Counted from the first letter of the stretch, positions 18,863-28,456 are shown. The stretch is DNA of 64,000 bases from Leptospira sp. 96542 (GCA_029310945.1 JARJFC010000014.1:30375-94374), one strand, 5' to 3'. A program made the numbers and translations. The notes: a model not told the origin generated them from the sequence alone.

Positions 18863-20080
18863 ATGGATCAAATCCCAACAAAAGTTTATCCGTATCGATT
18901 TGTAGTACTTTTCATCTATGTGATCATTACAGCCACTATCTGTTTACAGTGGCTTACCTTTGCATCCGTCGCAAGAGATGCGAAGGATTTTTATGGAGTG
19001 AGTGCGGTTCAAATCGACTTCTTGTCCCTCGTTTTTTTGGGAGTGTTCGTATTCATGGCAATCCCCGCATCTTATGCCATCGACAGTTTTGGAATCCGAA
19101 AAGGTGTGGGATTTGGAGCCTTGCTCACGGGAGTATTCGGCTTTTTAAAAGGAATTTATGCATATGATTATACCATTGTGTTTGTTTGCCAAATTGGACT
19201 CGCAATTGCACAACCATTTTTACTCAATGCTGTAACAAAGATTAGTGTAATCTGGTTTCCAATCAAAGAGAGAGCAACGGCGGTGGCACTTGGAACTCTT
19301 GCACAATTCATTGGAATCATCATAGTAATGATTCTCACTCCTATCCTTTTGGAAGGCGGCCAACATGGCGATAAAATTCCAGAAGTCATGAAAGTATATG
19401 GAGTATTCACTTTGATTGCTGCTATTTTATTTTTAATTCTCATAAGGGACAAACCCCCAACTTCCCCAAGCACACACGGGGAAGACAAAGAACTTCCTTT
19501 CTGGGAAGGCATTCGTTTTTTATGGAATCAAAACGATATGCGAAAAATCCTCTTACTTTTTTTCATTGGACTTGGGGTGTTTAATGCACTCAGCACTTGT
19601 GTCGATCAAATCTGCGAAACAAAAGGACTTACAATAGACGAATCTGGGCTCGTTGGTGGAATTATGTTGATTGCAGGAATCATTGGAGGCATCGTTGTAC
19701 CGCCTTTCTCAGACAAAATTCAGAAAAGAAGAATATTCTTAATCGTTGCTATGGGAGGATTTTTATTAGGTTTAGTCTTTTTTGTTTTTTCTCAGACGTT
19801 CTTACCAATTCTATTTGCTTCGTTTTTGATAGGCTTTTTTCTTTTAGGCATTGGTGCACCAATCGGTTTTCAATATTGTGCAGAAATCACATCCCCTGCA
19901 CCTGAATCCACCTCACAGGGATTACTACTACTTGTTGGTCAAGTTTCAGGTATTGTATTTATATTAGGGCTAAATTACATAGGCATACAATTTTTTCTCT
20001 TTGCCTTTCTTATCTTAGCCTTAATCAATTTTTTACTGGTATTCAATTTAAAAGAATCTCCCTTCATGGATCAAAAGTAA
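18863..20080 (+). CDS. MFS transporter resembling the FLVCR (choline/ethanolamine/heme) family
   Basis: A 405-residue inner-membrane transporter with about 12 hydrophobic helices split by a charged loop (IRDKPPTSPSTHGEDKELPF, residues near 200). The N-terminal half reads YRFVVL, LQWLTFASVA, DFYGVSAVQIDFLSLVF, IPASYAIDSFGIRKG and AQPFLLNAVTKISVIWFP followed by ERATA, which closely follows the pattern I know from FLVCR proteins (RxVVL, QW, FYGV-xx-IDxLS, PAxxxxDxxGxR, AQxF, WF-xxxE). The ribosome site GGAGAAG precedes ATG 18863. It diverges from the FGGY kinase operon and shares its operator. FLVCR proteins carry choline, ethanolamine or heme in animals; the substrate here is unknown. Confidence 0.82.
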   Translation: MDQIPTKVYPYRFVVLFIYVIITATICLQWLTFASVARDAKDFYGVSAVQIDFLSLVFLGVFVFMAIPASYAIDSFGIRKGVGFGALLTGVFGFLKGIYAYDYTIVFVCQIGLAIAQPFLLNAVTKISVIWFPIKERATAVALGTLAQFIGIIIVMILTPILLEGGQHGDKIPEVMKVYGVFTLIAAILFLILIRDKPPTSPSTHGEDKELPFWEGIRFLWNQNDMRKILLLFFIGLGVFNALSTCVDQICETKGLTIDESGLVGGIMLIAGIIGGIVVPPFSDKIQKRRIFLIVAMGGFLLGLVFFVFSQTFLPILFASFLIGFFLLGIGAPIGFQYCAEITSPAPESTSQGLLLLVGQVSGIVFILGLNYIGIQFFLFAFLILALINFLLVFNLKESPFMDQK

Positions 20081-20420
20081 AAAAACTAGATAAAAAAATA
20101 ACATTTGTTACGTGGGCGTACCCATCCATTCAAATTAAAATTTTCATAGTGGATGGGTCGGGCTACTCCAGGGTCCGCATTCGCTCCCGTCTGCCTTCGG
20201 CAGACCGTGCCGCCTTCTGTATCCCTTACGCAAGGAAATCCTTTGTTTAGGTCAAAAATACGAACTTATCGGAAATAAAATTGGGAAATATTAAAATCCA
20301 GATGCAAAAAATTGTAAGCCGTGCTAGATGGATCTCATTGGGTGGCGGGTGGTCGCTCCCCTCCCAAATTCGGGGTGGGGATAAACTTTTATCGTACTAA
20401 TCTCGCCAAACAGCCTATAC
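20081..20420. repeat. 340-bp gene-free, hairpin-rich stretch, GC-richer than its surroundings; probable dispersed repeat
   Basis: No coding frame fits. ACCCATCCA at 20120-20128 pairs with TGGATGGGT at 20150-20158 and may terminate the MFS transcript. A second hairpin, GTCTGCC-TTC-GGCAGAC, follows at about 20189-20205 in a GC-rich tract (CTCCCGTCTGCC, CCGTGCCGCC), and a GGGTGG/CCCCTCCC-rich tract sits near 20339-20382. The base composition differs sharply from the AT-rich intergenic DNA elsewhere in the window. It looks like a non-coding repeat element, but no second copy is present in this window to prove it. Confidence 0.45.
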
Positions 20421-21071
20421 CTAACCGCCTAAAGCCCTTCGAATGAACTTCATCACTTCGGTAACCACATCTTCATCCTTATCAAAAATAGATTTGCCAA
20501 AAAAAACTTTCATACGTTCTTTATAATATTCTGTTGCATAAGAAAACTGCAATGTCATAAAAATATTATCAATTAGAAAGGCTGCCATCGCACTTTCAGT
20601 ATCCGATGCAATTTTCCCTTCCTGTTTTGCTTGTTCGATGATTTGTTTATAAAAATTGGCAGAGAGTGCTTCGAGTTCACTCGATAACCTGTTGATGAGT
20701 TCGGAATTACTTTCCGACGTCATTTCGTTGTACAGTCTGATGATGTCTTGGTGTTCCCTAGAGTGAGTTTGGATGATTCGCAAGATTTTTTCAATCTTTC
20801 CAAATAAATCATCCTCGCCGTCCAAAATAGAATCCAATGTTTTTTCCAATTGGGATATTCCAAAATTCACGACAGTAAGGAAAAAGTCCTCTTTGGTTTC
20901 GAAGTATTTGTAAAGAGAACCGACACTGATTCCCGCTTTTTGAGCAATGGTGTTGGTATTGGCACTCGTGAAACCTCGGTTTGCAAATTCACTGACAGCG
21001 ATCGACAGAATGCGGTTTCTTTTTTCCTCGGAAATCCGCTCAAAACTATCGTTAAAATGTTTCATTGCCAT
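20421..21071 (-). CDS. TetR-family repressor of the kinase/MFS/aminotransferase locus
   Basis: About 216 residues from ATG 21071, selected because GGACGG lies six bases upstream; the open frame continues to a TTG at 21092 and another ATG at 21077. The N-terminus is a TetR DNA-binding domain: KRNRILSIAVSEFANRGF, TNTIAQKAGISVGSLYKYF and KEDFF. The C-terminal helical part (ligand pocket and dimer interface) is not conserved. It is divergent from the class III aminotransferase, and a 34-bp palindrome carrying the GTGAGT-N4-ACTCAC core fills the shared promoter, so autoregulation is likely. The inducer is unknown. Confidence 0.9.
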   Translation of the reverse strand: MAMKHFNDSFERISEEKRNRILSIAVSEFANRGFTSANTNTIAQKAGISVGSLYKYFETKEDFFLTVVNFGISQLEKTLDSILDGEDDLFGKIEKILRIIQTHSREHQDIIRLYNEMTSESNSELINRLSSELEALSANFYKQIIEQAKQEGKIASDTESAMAAFLIDNIFMTLQFSYATEYYKERMKVFFGKSIFDKDEDVVTEVMKFIRRALGG

Positions 21072-21171
21072 ACCCATCCGTCCAGAAACCAAAAAAGGGC
21101 AAATTTCACCACGAAATTTGTGCTATCTTAGCCGAGAAACGCTTCCTTTTTCTGTTTTTTTTTAAATCTAG

Positions 21172-21205
21172 CTTGACAGTGAGTGAATACTCACTCACTG
21201 TCAAG
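21172..21205. promoter_or_regulatory. 34-bp perfect inverted repeat: TetR operator at the divergent promoter
   Basis: CTTGACAGTGAGTG at 21172-21185 and its exact complement CACTCACTGTCAAG at 21192-21205 flank a 6-base spacer. Nested inside is GTGAGTGAATACTCAC (21179-21194), which matches the 18725 palindrome except at two central bases. TTGACA, a -35 consensus, occurs on each strand in the two arms, so bound repressor would block both directions. The site lies between the TetR gene and the aminotransferase gene at 21238. Confidence 0.85.
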
Positions 21206-21237
21206 AAATAAAATCAACCTGAATAGGAAACTACCCC

Positions 21238-22704
21238 ATGCCTACTGGATTTGCCATCAATGAATACCCCAATGTAGAACAAGTCTACAAAGATTTACGA
21301 ACTCTCATCAGTCTACCCATCCGCTCGATTCGTAAAGAAGAATTGGAAAAAATTGAAAAGGAATATTTCGACCAGAAATGCCGCAAATCCAAGGAGATGA
21401 TTACGGAAGCATCCAAGTTCATTCCGGGTGGAGTCCAACACAACTTAGCATTCAACCATCCCTTCCCTCTCGTTTTTACCAAGGCAATGGGAGCCCATTT
21501 GTTCGATTTGGATGGGAATAAATACATCGATTTTTTACAAGCAGGTGGGCCGACAGTCCATGGATCCAATCCCAATAGTGTTCGCAAAAAAGTGTTGGAT
21601 TTGTTAAACACGACAGGACCTGTCACAGGTCTTTTTCACGAATATGAATATAAATTGGCCGAAAAAATTGTAGAACTTGTTCCTTCTGTTGAAATGTTTC
21701 GCATGTTAGGTTCTGGAACAGAAGCTTGTATGGCTGCGATACGGGTGGCAAGACTTGCCACCAAAAAGAAAAACATCGTTAAGATGGGGGGAGCTTATCA
21801 TGGATGGAGCGACCAACTCGCATACGGATTGAGACTTCCTGGCACACGCCATTTTGAAGCAAATGGTGTACCTCGCTCCGTCTTCAAATACACCCAAGAA
21901 TTTTATCCGAACGATTTGAACGCTTTGGAATCCACCTTAAAATGGAACCGGTTCCGTGGTGGTACAGCGGCTGTAATCTTAGAACCAATTGGACCAGAGA
22001 GTGGAACAAGACCTTTGGACTTCGATTTTAACAAAGGAGCTCGCGAACTCTGTGATAAATACGGCGCCTTACTTATATTTGACGAAGTGGTTACAGCTTT
22101 CCGTATAGGCCTTAGCGGTGCCCAAGGCTATTATGGTGTTACACCAGACCTAACCGTCTTTGGCAAAGTGGTTGCGGGCGGTTACCCATCGGCAGGAGGT
22201 CTCGGCGGTAAAAAGGAATATATGAAATATGTTGCTGCTGGTTTACAAACAGGTACAAAAAAAGCGCTGATTGGCGGAACAATGGCAGCCAATCCACTGA
22301 GTTCTGCTGCTGGGTACTTCACTCTTTGTGAAATGGAAAAAAATAAATCCTGTGAAAAAGCAGGCAAAGCAGGAGACCGCCTAACAAAAGGTCTACAGAA
22401 ATTAATCCAAAAATACAATTTACCCTTTGTTGCATTCAACCAAGGATCTATTTGCCATTTAGAAACCGTAGGTACAATGTTACTCGAAGTGAATATGGCA
22501 AAATTTTGGACTATCAAAAAAACCATCCATGAGGCGCACCAAAGAAAACGAGCTATGGAAGAAATGGGAGCAGCCTATATGGCCGAAGGCCTTGTCACTT
22601 TAGCAGGAAGCAGATTGTACACGAGTGCTGCCGACACCGATGCCATCATTGACGATGCACTCAAACGATTTGATCGAGTTTTCCAAAAAGTAGAAGGTGT
22701 TTGA
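21238..22704 (+). CDS. Class III PLP aminotransferase, glutamate-1-semialdehyde aminomutase-like
   Basis: 488 residues. PLP fold type I with GGVQHNLAFNHPFP, DLDGNKYIDFLQAGGPTVHG, the cofactor-phosphate loop GSGTEACMAAIRVAR, GGAYHGW, LIFDEVVTAFRIG (the Asp that binds the pyridine nitrogen) and the Schiff-base lysine in FGKVVAGGYPSAG. The GKVVAGG-type lysine motif is close to glutamate-1-semialdehyde aminomutases, but the protein is longer (about 430 in HemL) with an extra N-terminal segment, so a different amino-group transfer is more likely. AGGAA precedes the ATG. The TetR operator covers its promoter, tying it to the FGGY kinase/MFS locus. The substrate is not assignable. Confidence 0.85.
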   Translation: MPTGFAINEYPNVEQVYKDLRTLISLPIRSIRKEELEKIEKEYFDQKCRKSKEMITEASKFIPGGVQHNLAFNHPFPLVFTKAMGAHLFDLDGNKYIDFLQAGGPTVHGSNPNSVRKKVLDLLNTTGPVTGLFHEYEYKLAEKIVELVPSVEMFRMLGSGTEACMAAIRVARLATKKKNIVKMGGAYHGWSDQLAYGLRLPGTRHFEANGVPRSVFKYTQEFYPNDLNALESTLKWNRFRGGTAAVILEPIGPESGTRPLDFDFNKGARELCDKYGALLIFDEVVTAFRIGLSGAQGYYGVTPDLTVFGKVVAGGYPSAGGLGGKKEYMKYVAAGLQTGTKKALIGGTMAANPLSSAAGYFTLCEMEKNKSCEKAGKAGDRLTKGLQKLIQKYNLPFVAFNQGSICHLETVGTMLLEVNMAKFWTIKKTIHEAHQRKRAMEEMGAAYMAEGLVTLAGSRLYTSAADTDAIIDDALKRFDRVFQKVEGV

Positions 22705-22822
22705 TTACCAATTTTTATTTCGGTTTAAAACTAAATTAGGAGTGCAAAGTACAATCTAACAGCGAAAGTTTGTAACAGAAAGAAGGGAAAATAATCACCG
22801 AAATACTTCAGGAGTTAACTCT

Positions 22823-23503
22823 ATGAACATAAATACAATCAAGCTCTCTGGAGTTTTCGGATTTTCCACTCTCGTTTTGTCTCTTGTCGGTTTATTTTTA
22901 TATCCAAATAAGGCAGAACTCAGTGAAGGTTTCCGAACGCCCATCATCGCATTCGAATTTGCGAGTTCAGAGGAAGACTTAAATTTTTTAACGGGCAATT
23001 CCGAAGCAGCAAAAAATGCCCGACGAACAATGAAAAATGGTCAAAACCTTGATATGATATTTCCATTTGTTTATGCAGGTTTTATCCTCTTTCTTGTATT
23101 ATCCACAAACAATCCTTACACATTGCTTCGCTTGTTAGGGATTATTATTAGTGTTCTCATTGTCCCCTTCGATTTGTATGAAAACTATATTCTGGATTTA
23201 ATTTTAAATTGCCTCAACGATTCGAAAAGTATAACCGAACTTTTGCCAACACTTAAAATTGCCACTTGGCTCAAATGGGGATCCATTTCCTTTGTTTTGG
23301 CTACTTTGTCCATTTCACATATCAGAAACAAACAATTGCTCAGTGCTCTAATTTCATCAATTGTAAGCCTAAGTATCTTTTCCACAGCGATAGCCAATGG
23401 GAACGGATTCGTTGCAGAAACAATGATGATTTTTGTTTCCGTTTTTTTTGTTTACTTCGGAATCCGAAGTCTAGTTTTGTATTACAAATCAAGACCAACT
23501 TGA
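22823..23503 (+). CDS. Multi-pass inner-membrane protein of unknown function
   Basis: A 226-residue protein with about six hydrophobic helices: near residues 8-28 (VFGFSTLVLSLVGLFL), 77-95, 100-120 (LLRLLGIIISVLIVPF), 150-170, 175-195 and 200-220. A soluble loop of about 45 residues follows helix 1 and contains FEFASSEEDLNFL. I recognise no family. A GGAG ribosome site lies at the usual distance before the ATG. It stands alone between the aminotransferase and tag. Confidence 0.7.
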   Translation: MNINTIKLSGVFGFSTLVLSLVGLFLYPNKAELSEGFRTPIIAFEFASSEEDLNFLTGNSEAAKNARRTMKNGQNLDMIFPFVYAGFILFLVLSTNNPYTLLRLLGIIISVLIVPFDLYENYILDLILNCLNDSKSITELLPTLKIATWLKWGSISFVLATLSISHIRNKQLLSALISSIVSLSIFSTAIANGNGFVAETMMIFVSVFFVYFGIRSLVLYYKSRPT

Positions 23504-23644
23504 GTGAATTGTAATCACATTACAACCTTGTCTAAATGCTATTATTCCAAATTCATAATCGCAAACTTATCCAAACTTGCATTACTGCCGATTAAGCTTT
23601 CGATGAACCAAAAAGAATGGTGAATATCCAAATAGACAATCTAC

Positions 23645-24235
23645 TTATTTTGATTTTGTCAATTTTTTATAACAAAAACAATTTGTCAGGTGATCGTTTA
23701 CCATCCCGGCAGCCTGCATATAGGCATAACAAATGGTCGAACCAACAAAACTAAACCCGCGTTTTTTAAGATCCGCACTCATCGCATCACTTTCTTTACT
23801 TTTTGCAGGAATTGATTCCCGTGCAGTATGAGAATTTTGTATGGTTTTTCCATTCACAAATTTCCAAATATAGGCATCAAAACTTCCAAATTCTTTTTGG
23901 ACATCGATAAACGCTTTGGCATTCTTAATGCTTGCGTGAATTTTCAATTTATTTCTGATGATTCCCGTATCTTGTAGTAACAATTCAATTTTTGCTTCAC
24001 TGTATTTGGCAATTTTTTTCACATCAAAACCAGAGAATGCCTTACGGAAGTTTTCTCTTTTGTGCAGAATGGTTTTCCAACTGAGCCCTGCCTGAAAACT
24101 GTCGAGTACAATGAATTCAAAATGTTTTTGATCTTCATGAACGGGAACACCCCATTCTTTGTCATGGTATTCAATCATAAGCTCATCAGTACCAGGCCAA
24201 AAACAACGCTGTAGATCTTTTTTTGTTTTTTCCAT
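23645..24235 (-). CDS. tag: DNA-3-methyladenine glycosylase I
   Basis: A 196-residue base-excision enzyme that removes 3-methyladenine from DNA. It aligns with E. coli Tag along its whole length: RCFWPGTDELMIEYHDKEWG at the N-terminus, QAGLSWKTILHKRENFRKAF, TGIIRNKLKIHA, KKRGFSFVGSTICYAYMQA and VNDHLTNCFC. The zinc ligands (Cys11, His24, then His and Cys in DHLTNC) are kept. The catalytic Glu38 of E. coli corresponds to Asp45 here (VLDSFQAG), a conservative change that I believe occurs in other members. Monocistronic. Confidence 0.93.
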   Translation of the reverse strand: MEKTKKDLQRCFWPGTDELMIEYHDKEWGVPVHEDQKHFEFIVLDSFQAGLSWKTILHKRENFRKAFSGFDVKKIAKYSEAKIELLLQDTGIIRNKLKIHASIKNAKAFIDVQKEFGSFDAYIWKFVNGKTIQNSHTARESIPAKSKESDAMSADLKKRGFSFVGSTICYAYMQAAGMVNDHLTNCFCYKKLTKSK

Positions 24236-25552
<1,317 letters not shown>

Positions 25553-25589
25553 ACGCAAGTAGTAAGAAGCCAAGAAAAGGAACAAAAAC

Positions 25590-26909
25590 ATGAAAGTAAC
25601 CAAAAAAATCGTTCTCTCAAGCCCAGCAAGAACCCCATTTGCTCAAATCGGAAAAGCCCTCTCAGGATACTCAGGCCACCACTTAGGTAAGTTAGTTGGT
25701 GAAGAAGTAATGAAACGCAGTGGTTTAAAACCAGCGGATATCGACGGTGTGATTGTTGGCGAAGGTTTTTCTAACGCTCCCAACTCTGCACGAGTCATAG
25801 CAAACCTAATGAACCTTCCTTTGGAAATCCCATGCCTTACAGTTGCTAACAACTGTGTATCGGGCCTTGAGGCAGTTGCAGAAGCTTCTCGCCGCATCAT
25901 GCTCGGTGAAGGTGAAGTATTTCTAGTCATCGGGGAAGAATCCCAAACATCCATGCCGTTTGTTGTTAAAAACGCAAGGCTCAACAAAAAAACAAACAGT
26001 TTAGATTCACTTTTAAAACTCCTTCCTAACGATCTCCCTGAAGGTGTAGAAGTTCGTGACACACTAGAAGACGGTTTGGGTGACGGCGAAACTTCATACG
26101 GGATGCAAGTGACTGCGGAAATTCTCGCACAAAACTACGCCCTTCCTCGCGAAACTCAAGACAAAGTTGCATACGAATCTTTCAAACGTGCCTTTGAAGC
26201 CACTGGGGAAGGACGTTACAAACCATACATTATGGAAGTGAAAGACGATGAAGGAAATCCATTGCAAGCAGACGAAGCAGTACTGCTCCGAGAAGGACTT
26301 GTAAAAAACCCAACTCGTATGGGTCGCGCAATGCTTATGTTTGATAACCCTGCGATGAAGTTTGATGCTTGGAAAGAAAAGTATGGAAAAGACTTAAAAA
26401 AATCCCACGGACCAACGGTTTCAATCTTCAATGCAAGCCCGCGTTCTGATGGAGCTGCTGGTATCATCGTAGCATCAGAAGAAGCGGCAAAAAAACTAGG
26501 CCTCAAAGCAGAAGCCTATGTGAGTGGTTTCAAAATGAAAGGTGTTGCTCCGAACCTTATGGGTCTTGGACAAGCCGAAGCTACACTTAGCCTCTTAGAA
26601 GAAATTGGTGAAAAAATCGAAAATATCGATGTTATCGAAATCCACGAAGCATTTGCTGCTACCGCCGTTGCTGCTTTGGAAGAAATCAAAATCCGCACAG
26701 GTTTTGATTGGGAGAAGAACTTCGACGCAAAAAAAATCAACCCTAACGGTGGTTCAATTGCCATTGGTCACCCATTCGGAGCCACTGGTGTTCGCCTCCT
26801 CCACAATGCGATCATGGATTTCCATGAAAACAAAGACGCTAAAAAAGTTCTTGTGACTGCTTGTGCACACGGCGGAATCGCAGGCTCTATGGTAGTAGAA
26901 AGAGCATAA
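25590..26909 (+). CDS. Thiolase (acetyl-CoA acyltransferase)
   Basis: 439 residues. It makes or cleaves beta-ketoacyl-CoA. The nucleophile is Cys89 in NNCVSGLEA, the general base is in GGSIAIGHPFGATG, and the second Cys lies in TACAHGGIAGS (CAHGG rather than the more common C-GGG). At about 40 residues longer than typical thiolases (390-400), with an insertion around 140-165 (LLKLLPNDLPEGVEVRD), it resembles the FadI-like long thiolases. AAGGAAC precedes the ATG. A strong terminator follows. Degradative or biosynthetic use cannot be decided from sequence. Confidence 0.93.
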   Translation: MKVTKKIVLSSPARTPFAQIGKALSGYSGHHLGKLVGEEVMKRSGLKPADIDGVIVGEGFSNAPNSARVIANLMNLPLEIPCLTVANNCVSGLEAVAEASRRIMLGEGEVFLVIGEESQTSMPFVVKNARLNKKTNSLDSLLKLLPNDLPEGVEVRDTLEDGLGDGETSYGMQVTAEILAQNYALPRETQDKVAYESFKRAFEATGEGRYKPYIMEVKDDEGNPLQADEAVLLREGLVKNPTRMGRAMLMFDNPAMKFDAWKEKYGKDLKKSHGPTVSIFNASPRSDGAAGIIVASEEAAKKLGLKAEAYVSGFKMKGVAPNLMGLGQAEATLSLLEEIGEKIENIDVIEIHEAFAATAVAALEEIKIRTGFDWEKNFDAKKINPNGGSIAIGHPFGATGVRLLHNAIMDFHENKDAKKVLVTACAHGGIAGSMVVERA

Positions 26910-26930
26910 AAAGGATTGATTTGCGAACGA

Positions 26931-26952
26931 GCGTTTAACTAGATTTAAACGC
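26931..26952. repeat. 8-bp hairpin after the thiolase gene
   Basis: GCGTTTAA at 26931-26938 pairs exactly with TTAAACGC at 26945-26952 around a 6-base loop. It lies 21 bp after the thiolase stop and ahead of the main terminator; it may be an mRNA 3'-end stem. Confidence 0.5.
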
Positions 26953-26970
26953 CTATGACAAACCAAAAGG

Positions 26971-26999
26971 AAAGCCAGGGGAAACTCTGGCTTTTTTTA
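26971..26999 (+). terminator. Rho-independent terminator of the thiolase transcript
   Basis: AAAGCCAG (26971-26978) pairs with CTGGCTTT (26987-26994). Two further pairs close a GAAA tetraloop, and the T-run TTTTTTT follows directly. The A-run before the stem would also permit termination of the opposing TetR-side transcript. Confidence 0.9.
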
Positions 27000-27052
27000 T
27001 TTTCTTTGGTTTTAAAAATTTAATTCTATATTCAGAGTCAATAGAAACTAAT

Positions 27053-27655
27053 TCATAGTTTGGAAAACAAACGTTGGATTAAAAATTCCAAAGATATATC
27101 GAATCTTCTCTCTGATTCCTTTCGCTTCGAGCTTGTTTTTCTTTGACTTACAATGTCGCCAATACTATACCCATGGAGGTAATCGACCAACACATCACGG
27201 ATGAGGGTTGCATTTGAAATCTCACCATCCAAATTCAATATTTCTTGGATCAAAGCTTCATTGTATTCACTCAAATTTGGTATATTTTCATACCCATGAT
27301 TCAGTAGATACAAACAGGCATTTGGGTAAGTCAAAAAAAATTGCCGATAGGATCCGATCAAATTATATAAATTTTGAAATTTATATTCATCGAATTTACG
27401 TTTGGCAAATTTCCTGGTTTTTAAGTTTTTTTTCGATTTCTTAGCCAGTTGGCTTTCTTTAAAAATAAATTTTTCAAAATTACTTTGGATGCATTCAGAA
27501 ATGAGAACATCTTTTGAAGGGAAATAATGATAAATTGCCATGGGATCCAAACCAAGTTTTTTACCAAGGTTACGCATTGAAAAATTTTTGATTCCGACCT
27601 CCTCCAAAAATTGAGAAGCAAACTTTAAAATTTCTACTTTTGTTATCTTAGCCAT
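27053..27655 (-). CDS. TetR-family regulator, divergent from the RibD/DHFR-fold gene
   Basis: A 200-residue regulator. The N-terminal HTH is clear: KVEILKFASQFLEEVGIKNF, MRNLGKKLGLDPMAIYHYF, PSKDVLISECI; the LGLDPMAIYHYF form is like the TetR/TetR_C subgroup. The rest is helical with no conserved pocket readable; a basic stretch (KKSKKNLKTRKFAKRKF) is unusual. It diverges from the reductase gene at 27816, and two near-identical palindromes lie in the 160-bp gap, so it likely represses itself and that gene. Confidence 0.88.
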   Translation of the reverse strand: MAKITKVEILKFASQFLEEVGIKNFSMRNLGKKLGLDPMAIYHYFPSKDVLISECIQSNFEKFIFKESQLAKKSKKNLKTRKFAKRKFDEYKFQNLYNLIGSYRQFFLTYPNACLYLLNHGYENIPNLSEYNEALIQEILNLDGEISNATLIRDVLVDYLHGYSIGDIVSQRKTSSKRKESERRFDISLEFLIQRLFSKL

Positions 27656-27732
27656 ACCATTTGCCTATTTTTAAATAGTTTCAGATCCTTTATATATTAT
27701 CAAAAAAATTCAAAAAAGCCATTGCTATTTTT

Positions 27733-27773
27733 CTACACTGTAGGAATTATCGAATAATATTTCTACAGTGTAG
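27733..27773. promoter_or_regulatory. Paired operator sites CTACACTGTAG / CTACAGTGTAG
   Basis: CTACACTGTAG at 27733-27743 and its exact reverse complement CTACAGTGTAG at 27763-27773. Each is itself a CTACA-N-TGTAG palindrome, and their centres are 30 bp apart, about three helical turns, so two repressor dimers could sit on one DNA face. Located between the divergent TetR and RibD/DHFR-fold genes. Confidence 0.85.
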
Positions 27774-27815
27774 AGTTTTAAAACAAATGCGATAAAAAGC
27801 AAAAAAGAGGATAAT

Positions 27816-28358
27816 ATGATTCAATATTTAAGTTTCATTGCAACGAGTTTGGACGGAAATATTGCCGATATAAGTGGAGGGATCGATTGGCTGATCGACC
27901 CAAAGATCAATATTCAAAACGAAGACTATGGGTATGAGGAATTTTTCGAATCCATCGACTGTATGGTAATGGGTAAAAATAGTTTTTTAAAGATTTTGGA
28001 ATTTCCAAATTATCCGTATGGTAATAAAAAAATTTGGGTTCTTTCAAAAAATGACATCCAGATCCCATCGAATTTAAAAGAATTCGTTTTTCATTTTGCA
28101 GGTTCCATCCTAGAATTGGATCAAAAGCTAATAAAAGAAGGCAATACCAAAAGAGTTTATGTAGATGGTGGAAAAGTTATCACTTCCTACATCCTTTTGA
28201 AATTATTAAAAGAAATTACTATTACCACAATACCTGTGTTAATAGGAGAAGGAATACCACTTTGGACCCTAAACCCAGGAAATTTGATCTCCTTAAAGGT
28301 GTTGTCCAATAAGTTGTATGAAAATGGATTCTTAAAAACTACTTACGCCATCCTCTGA
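27816..28358 (+). CDS. RibD C-terminal/dihydrofolate-reductase-fold protein
   Basis: 180 residues with the RibD_C/DHFR-like fold: YLSFIATSLDGNIADISGGIDWL, then CMVMGKNSFLKI (NADPH side), KIWVLSKN, RVYVDGGKVITSYIL and TTIPVLIGEGIPLW. Family members reduce riboflavin precursors or act as stand-alone reductases of unknown substrate; the yyaP/ywjB type is often next to a regulator. AAGAGG precedes the ATG. The gene is probably repressed by the divergent TetR through the paired CTACA-N-TGTAG sites. Confidence 0.87.
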   Translation: MIQYLSFIATSLDGNIADISGGIDWLIDPKINIQNEDYGYEEFFESIDCMVMGKNSFLKILEFPNYPYGNKKIWVLSKNDIQIPSNLKEFVFHFAGSILELDQKLIKEGNTKRVYVDGGKVITSYILLKLLKEITITTIPVLIGEGIPLWTLNPGNLISLKVLSNKLYENGFLKTTYAIL

Positions 28359-28456
28359 TTCATAATTCATAAAACAGAATACTACAACTAAAATTAGTTT
28401 GCTGATCGAAAAGCATTGACGAATTAGAAATTGACTCTAAATTTTTTGCCTAGAGT

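Noticed and set aside
20081..20420. tRNA or tmRNA in the GC-rich gap
   Set aside because: Stems are present but no cloverleaf, T-arm or tag-peptide pattern could be fitted.
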